A DNA stretch of 64,000 bases from Nocardia vaccinii NBRC 15922 (lineage in GTDB: Bacteria > Actinomycetota > Actinomycetes > Mycobacteriales > Mycobacteriaceae), in NCBI RefSeq assembly GCF_001613305.1, contig NZ_BDCC01000052.1, forward strand, positions 1 through 64,000, written 5' to 3'. Positions within the stretch are counted from its first letter, which is position 1, and each line of letters starts with the position of its first letter. The translations under genes were made by a program, and so were the position numbers. The notes beneath the pieces were generated by a model. It did no database searches. It had not been told where the DNA came from and was given only the letters and a program-made list of their open reading frames with translations. Positions 60,708 to 64,000 of the stretch are shown one piece after another.

Positions 60708-60727
60708 TCAACCTTCTGGTTGGTTGA
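60708..60727. promoter_or_regulatory. Degenerate operator TCAACCTTC-TG-GTTGGTTGA
   Basis: Two mismatches in the left core; the right arm is perfect and runs into TTGACG. It faces the SDR scrap at 60819. Confidence 0.55.
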
Positions 60728-60818
60728 CGGCAGAGGGGGTGACTACCGTTGCGAATCACTGGCCCCCTTCGGGCGGATCACCTCGACGTCGGCGGCGATG
60801 CGGGACAAAGGAGTTGCG

Positions 60819-60920
60819 ATGGGTGACCTGAATGGTCAGGTGGCGATCATCACCGGCGGGGCGAGGTCAGGGACGATCGCACGCGGTGACGCTGGCGGAA
60901 GCGGGTGCGAACATCGGTCA
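60819..60920 (+). pseudogene. SDR N-terminal fragment cut by mobile DNA
   Basis: ATG 60819 follows AAAGGAG. MGDLNGQVAIITGGAR continues one frame over as GQGRSHAVTLAEAGANI, and homology ends at about 60920. Phage tape-measure sequence starts there on the other strand. It was the first gene of an operon lost at this border. Confidence 0.7.
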
Positions 60921-62450
60921 GCGCCGGGCCGGTGTCCGCGGTGAGCTTGACCGTGCCGTCCTTCAGGTGCTCGATTTTCCATCCGGTCGCCTCGAGGTGC
61001 TGCAACACGTCCGGGGTGGTGTCCTTGATGATCACCGTTTTCGCGTCGGGGACCTGTTCGACCGCAGCGCCCCAATCGGCGAAATCCTGCGCCGCCTGCG
61101 TGGTCAGCGCGAAAGATCCGTGGATGGCCTCGTCAGGCCACGCGTGTTCTTGCCGCCATCGGCGAGGCTCGAGTTCACGCCGTTGAGCTGCCCGCCCAGC
61201 GTGGAGGCAGATTCGCCGACGTCGTCGAGTTCGTTCTTCAGGTGTGCCAGGTCGGGCAACTGCTGATCGCGGTCTTTGCCCTGGTTGTACTTCGACCTGG
61301 CGTCGGTGAACTTCCGCACCGCCTCGGGCACGCCCTGAAGCGCCTGAGCGATATCGGTGTCACTCAGTCCCGCCGCGGCGTATCCACGGCTGGTGATCGC
61401 CTGGTAAGCCTGGTCGCGGCGCAACGACTGCACGATGGTTCCGGTGAGTTGCTGGTTGATCTTGTCCTTGTCGGCGTCGGCGACACCCGCTGTCGCGAGG
61501 GTGAAGGTGTGCGGGTCGATACCGAAAGACTTTGCGCGCGTGAAGTATCCGCCGTTCTGAAGTTCCTGCGCCGTCTGGGTGATCGTTTCGTCTGTGGCTT
61601 TGCCGGTGGTCTTGTCGAGAGTCTGGTTCAGCTTGTCCAGCTCATCCTTTTGACGCTGCGCTGCCGCGGCGGCGTTCTCGTGGGCGGTCTCGAGGTAGCC
61701 GAGACCGAGAACTGCACCGCCGAGGGCGATACCGAGCGGACCACCTGCCGCGGTGACACCGACGACGCCACCGAGCGCGCCGAGCAAACCGTTCACGCCG
61801 GACTTGCCGCCCTTCGCGCCGGCGGCCTTCTCCGCGGCGGTCTTCACGTCGTCTATCGGCTTGGTTTTCACCCCGGACACGCCGGACTTGAATTCGGAGA
61901 TCGCCGTGTTCGCGTTCTTCCATCCGGTGGTGACACCCTCGATGATCGGGGAGAGCGTCTTGAACCGGCATAGGCGACGACGATGTCACGCACGAGCCCC
62001 GGATGCGCCGCGAGCAAGTCAGCGACCGATTTGATGATCGGCAGCACACCAGAGGTCCATTTCTGGAACCCTTGGTAGACACCTTCGGCAAGTTTCGGGA
62101 TGTCGACCAGCACGGTCGAGATTTCTTTCAGATCGGTACGGGCCGTCTGGAAAAAGTTAATCAGGTCCTTTTGTCCCTGTGGGGTTTTCAGGAACGCGGC
62201 CAGGCGTCCGGTGAGGTCGTCGATCGAATGCAGCGCGGCCCCGTTGTCGGAGGCAGCCTTGAAGACCGACCCGATCGCCGAGCCGACATGTTCGGCGGTT
62301 TGGGCGAGTTCCTTGGCGCTGGTGACACCGTCGTGGATCCACCGCGACAGGGATCCGTCGTCGGAGGCTCTGGTGATGAACGCGTCGAATTTTTCTCCTG
62401 CGTGGCCGATGGCGTCGCCGAGGGCGGGGAATTCCTTCGACCCGGAGGCT
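60905..62450 (-). pseudogene. Phage tail tape-measure protein fragment
   Basis: The minus strand encodes, in order, GSKEFPALGDAIGHAGEKFD, then LHSIDDLTGRLAAFLKTPQG, DIPKLAEGVYQGFQKWTSGV and SVADLLAAHPGLVRDIVVAY. After a lost base near 61962 come SEFKSGVSGVKTKPIDDVKT, a Gly/Ala hydrophobic region and a coiled coil; after a second shift near 61115, TTPDVLQHLEATGWKIEHLK. This is a TP901-type tape-measure protein without its start and end. It is bounded by a transposase scrap on one side and the SDR scrap on the other. No other tail genes are near. Confidence 0.75.
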
Positions 62451-62453
62451 TAT

Positions 62454-62640
62454 TCACAAGCGGGAGAAGAAGCACAGTCCGGCAACGGCTTTGAGCATGC
62501 TGGCAAACTTGTCGAGTGGCGGCCGGAACCGGCCTCCTTCCTCGCTGAGCATCCGCCAGGTCTTCAGGTGCGCGACCGCGCGTTCGACCGCAGCACGAAT
62601 CGCCGACAACGCGGTGTGAACTCCGCGTCGACCTGGCGCA
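62454..62640 (-). pseudogene. IS5-type DDE transposase C-terminal fragment
   Basis: Reads ALSAIRAAVERAVAHLKTWR, then GGRFRPPLDKFASMLKAVAG and stop. RAAVER-x-(I/V)-x(2)-LK-x-W is the usual end of IS5/IS1470-like DDE transposases. The catalytic part is absent. Confidence 0.7.
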
Positions 62641-62671
62641 ACTCGAGACCACGGGGTTTGCGGATCGGCGC

Positions 62672-63079
62672 GATGTCGATCCCGGCGAGAAACAATTCCT
62701 GCTGTCTTCGGCACGGGGAAGCGGCCTCTTGGCTGTCAGCGGCACCGATCGTGCCGTGTTCGGATCGCTGGCCTCGCCCGCCGAACATGCCTTGATCACT
62801 ACGTCGCCGAGCGAACTCGCCGCCATCGACGACGACGGCACTGAGGTGGATATCGACCTGAGCGTACTGCCGTCTCTGCGGCCACACACCGGCTCGGGCA
62901 CGCGGGAGGACTCCGAGGACTCGATGTCGCTCTCGACAACGGAATCGACACCGAGGCCGAATGGGAGATTCTCTTCGACACTCCGAACGCCGCATGAACC
63001 CCCGATCGGATCCTGCAGGCCGGAGGCGTCGGCCTCGTACCTGCCCACCTCACCATCCGCATCGTCGACAGAAAGGTGA
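62672..63079 (+). pseudogene. VirB4/TraC-like conjugation ATPase C-terminal fragment (tentative)
   Basis: Open plus frame: DVDPGEKQFLLSSARGSGLL, then RAVFGSLASPAEHALITTSP and SELAAIDDDGTEVDIDL. The pattern G-E-(K/R)-x-(F/Y)-LL-x(3)-RG-x-(G/A)-LL resembles the C-termini of VirB4-like ATPases in actinobacterial conjugative elements. No start; the P-loop part is missing. Assignment is from recall and uncertain. Confidence 0.4.
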
Positions 63080-63083
63080 TCAC

Positions 63084-63371
63084 ATGTCCGCGCACGTCGT
63101 TGGACCACGACCCGACCGGGCCGACTCTCCAGCCAGGCGGCCCCGGCGGGTCGGTCGGGGATTCGGTGGCGCGTTGCGGTACCCCGGTCGCGTCGCTGGG
63201 CGTATCGGGGGCGGTTGCCCTATGCGGATACGGGTCTGCGGGCCGGTGGTGGTCAGCGGCGGGGCACGAGATGTCTGCTTGACAGATTCGGGTGTATGGA
63301 GCGTTCATAGCGATCCGCGTCGACATTCCAGGGATATCGGATTCATCGCGCATCACGGAGATGCGCGATGA
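63084..63371 (+). CDS. Hypothetical protein, 95 residues
   Basis: ATG 63084 follows AAAGGTGA and the stop of the preceding fragment by 4 bp. The product begins MSAHVVGPRPDRADSPARRP and is Arg/Gly-rich throughout. Its stop overlaps the next start. No family recognised; composition is close to that of random high-GC frames. Confidence 0.35.
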   Translation: MSAHVVGPRPDRADSPARRPRRVGRGFGGALRYPGRVAGRIGGGCPMRIRVCGPVVVSGGARDVCLTDSGVWSVHSDPRRHSRDIGFIAHHGDAR

Positions 63372-63595
63372 ACGCGATGCCCAGAGACGGCGCGGAAAGG
63401 CAGCCGAGAAAACACCCTGCCGCGAATTCGGGGCGGGAACCGTATGTGAAGCCAGAGCCGGAGTTCGAGATCCGGATCGCTGAAGGGCGTGAAGGAGAAA
63501 TGCTCGCCGAGTTCCAGGCCCGAGTATTGTGGGAGGTCACCAAATGGCAAATGGCCCAGAACAATTGCGTGAATGGGCAGGACGAAGCGGCGTAA
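63368..63595 (+). CDS. Small hypothetical protein of the mobile element
   Basis: ATG 63368; 75 residues. The second half (FEIRIAEGREGEMLAEFQAR, then VLWEVTKWQMAQNN) is a plausible charged helix of normal composition. It overlaps the recombinase gene by about 50 bases. Similar small genes precede serine recombinases in actinobacterial elements as far as I recall. Function unknown. Confidence 0.5.
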   Translation: MNAMPRDGAERQPRKHPAANSGREPYVKPEPEFEIRIAEGREGEMLAEFQARVLWEVTKWQMAQNNCVNGQDEAA

Positions 63596-64000
63596 CACGA
63601 CCACGCTTCGACGGAGAGCTGGAATACCGGATCGCGTTCGCGGGCCGGACATCGACCGCCGATCTGCAGGACCCGACACTGTCGATCCCGCGTCAGTATT
63701 CGAATTGCCAGCTCGCGACCCCCGATGGCGGGGCGATCACCGCGTCGTTCTGGGACGTCGAATCCGGGCGCAAAGAACTCGCCGACCGTGGGCATACGAC
63801 AAATCACGAGCAATTCGACATCCCCGTCCCACGGGACGGCGGCATCCAAGAATTGCTGGCCGAAGCTGAACGACCCGACCGCCGTTTCGATTACGTCTTG
63901 TGCGAGTCGATCGAACGCATCGCCCGCCGCACCCACACCGGAACCGGCATCGAACACAGGCTCGAACGCGCCGGGGTGCGGCTGCTGGCCGCAGACGAAC
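63544..64000 (+). CDS. Large serine recombinase, N-terminal part (runs off right edge)
   Basis: ATG 63544 has GGAGG seven bases upstream; 152 codons are visible and open at the edge. The resolvase start is YRIAFAGRTSTADLQDPTLS (Arg and catalytic Ser in GRTS, about residue 35). FWDVESGRKELADRG and YVLCESIERIARRTHTGTGI (E-S-(I/L)-x-R-(L/I)-(A/S)-R) complete the catalytic domain, ending AGVRLLAADE. Such enzymes integrate and excise phages or conjugative elements between attP and attB. This marks one end or the control region of a mobile element extending rightward. Confidence 0.85.
   Translation, partial: MANGPEQLREWAGRSGVTRPRFDGELEYRIAFAGRTSTADLQDPTLSIPRQYSNCQLATPDGGAITASFWDVESGRKELADRGHTTNHEQFDIPVPRDGGIQELLAEAERPDRRFDYVLCESIERIARRTHTGTGIEHRLERAGVRLLAADE

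Overview
The window reads as chromosome of a high-GC actinomycete, most likely Nocardia or a close relative. Supporting signs are the codon use, GTG/TTG starts with ATGA-type stop/start overlaps, split lycopene cyclase genes crtYc/crtYd, many DUF5994-type proteins and a very large acyl-CoA catabolic repertoire. No rRNA, tRNA or CRISPR array was seen.

Layout. (1) 1-3.9 kb is scrambled accessory DNA: the start of an IPT/TIG surface protein running off the left edge, a 156-bp near-perfect copy of part of it 3 kb away, and an IS21-like remnant in which istA and istB are fused into one frame, preceded by 23-bp tandem repeats. (2) 3.9-12.8 kb holds six DUF5994-type genes, a slipin (SPFH) gene, a TetR regulator, small membrane or stress-type proteins and a recurring operator/promoter element. 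(3) 12.9-21.0 kb is a carotenoid operon: glycosyltransferase, collapsed crtE, crtI, crtB, crtYc, crtYd, crtU and a Rieske oxygenase. It predicts isorenieratene, possibly hydroxylated and glycosylated. A decayed B12-domain MerR regulator (LitR/CarH type) lies just upstream. (4) 21.0-22.5 kb is decayed DNA with an IS110 remnant. (5) 22.5-60.7 kb is a large CoA-ester catabolic island: two intact acyl-CoA synthetases, eight acyl-CoA dehydrogenases, five enoyl-CoA hydratases, two thiolases (one with a DUF35 partner), two class III CoA-transferase/racemase genes, two luciferase-like oxidoreductases, SDR, thioesterase, HIT protein, Rieske oxygenase, aldehyde dehydrogenase, MBL hydrolase and a DapB-like oxidoreductase. 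(6) 60.8-64 kb contains mobile-element debris (tape-measure protein, transposase, VirB4-like fragment) and ends in a large serine recombinase that runs off the right edge.

The main result is regulatory. At least twelve copies of one palindrome, ACCAAC-NN-GTTGGT, plus a half site, lie almost only in front of operons of the catabolic island. In several, the right arm runs into a TTGACT-like -35 box. This defines an apparent local regulon, most simply under TetR-type repression, for degradation of an unidentified carboxylic acid or polycyclic/terpenoid substrate. From about 42 kb rightward many genes are truncated, frameshifted or internally deleted, so the island is being eroded, or the assembly contains collapses; both are flagged.
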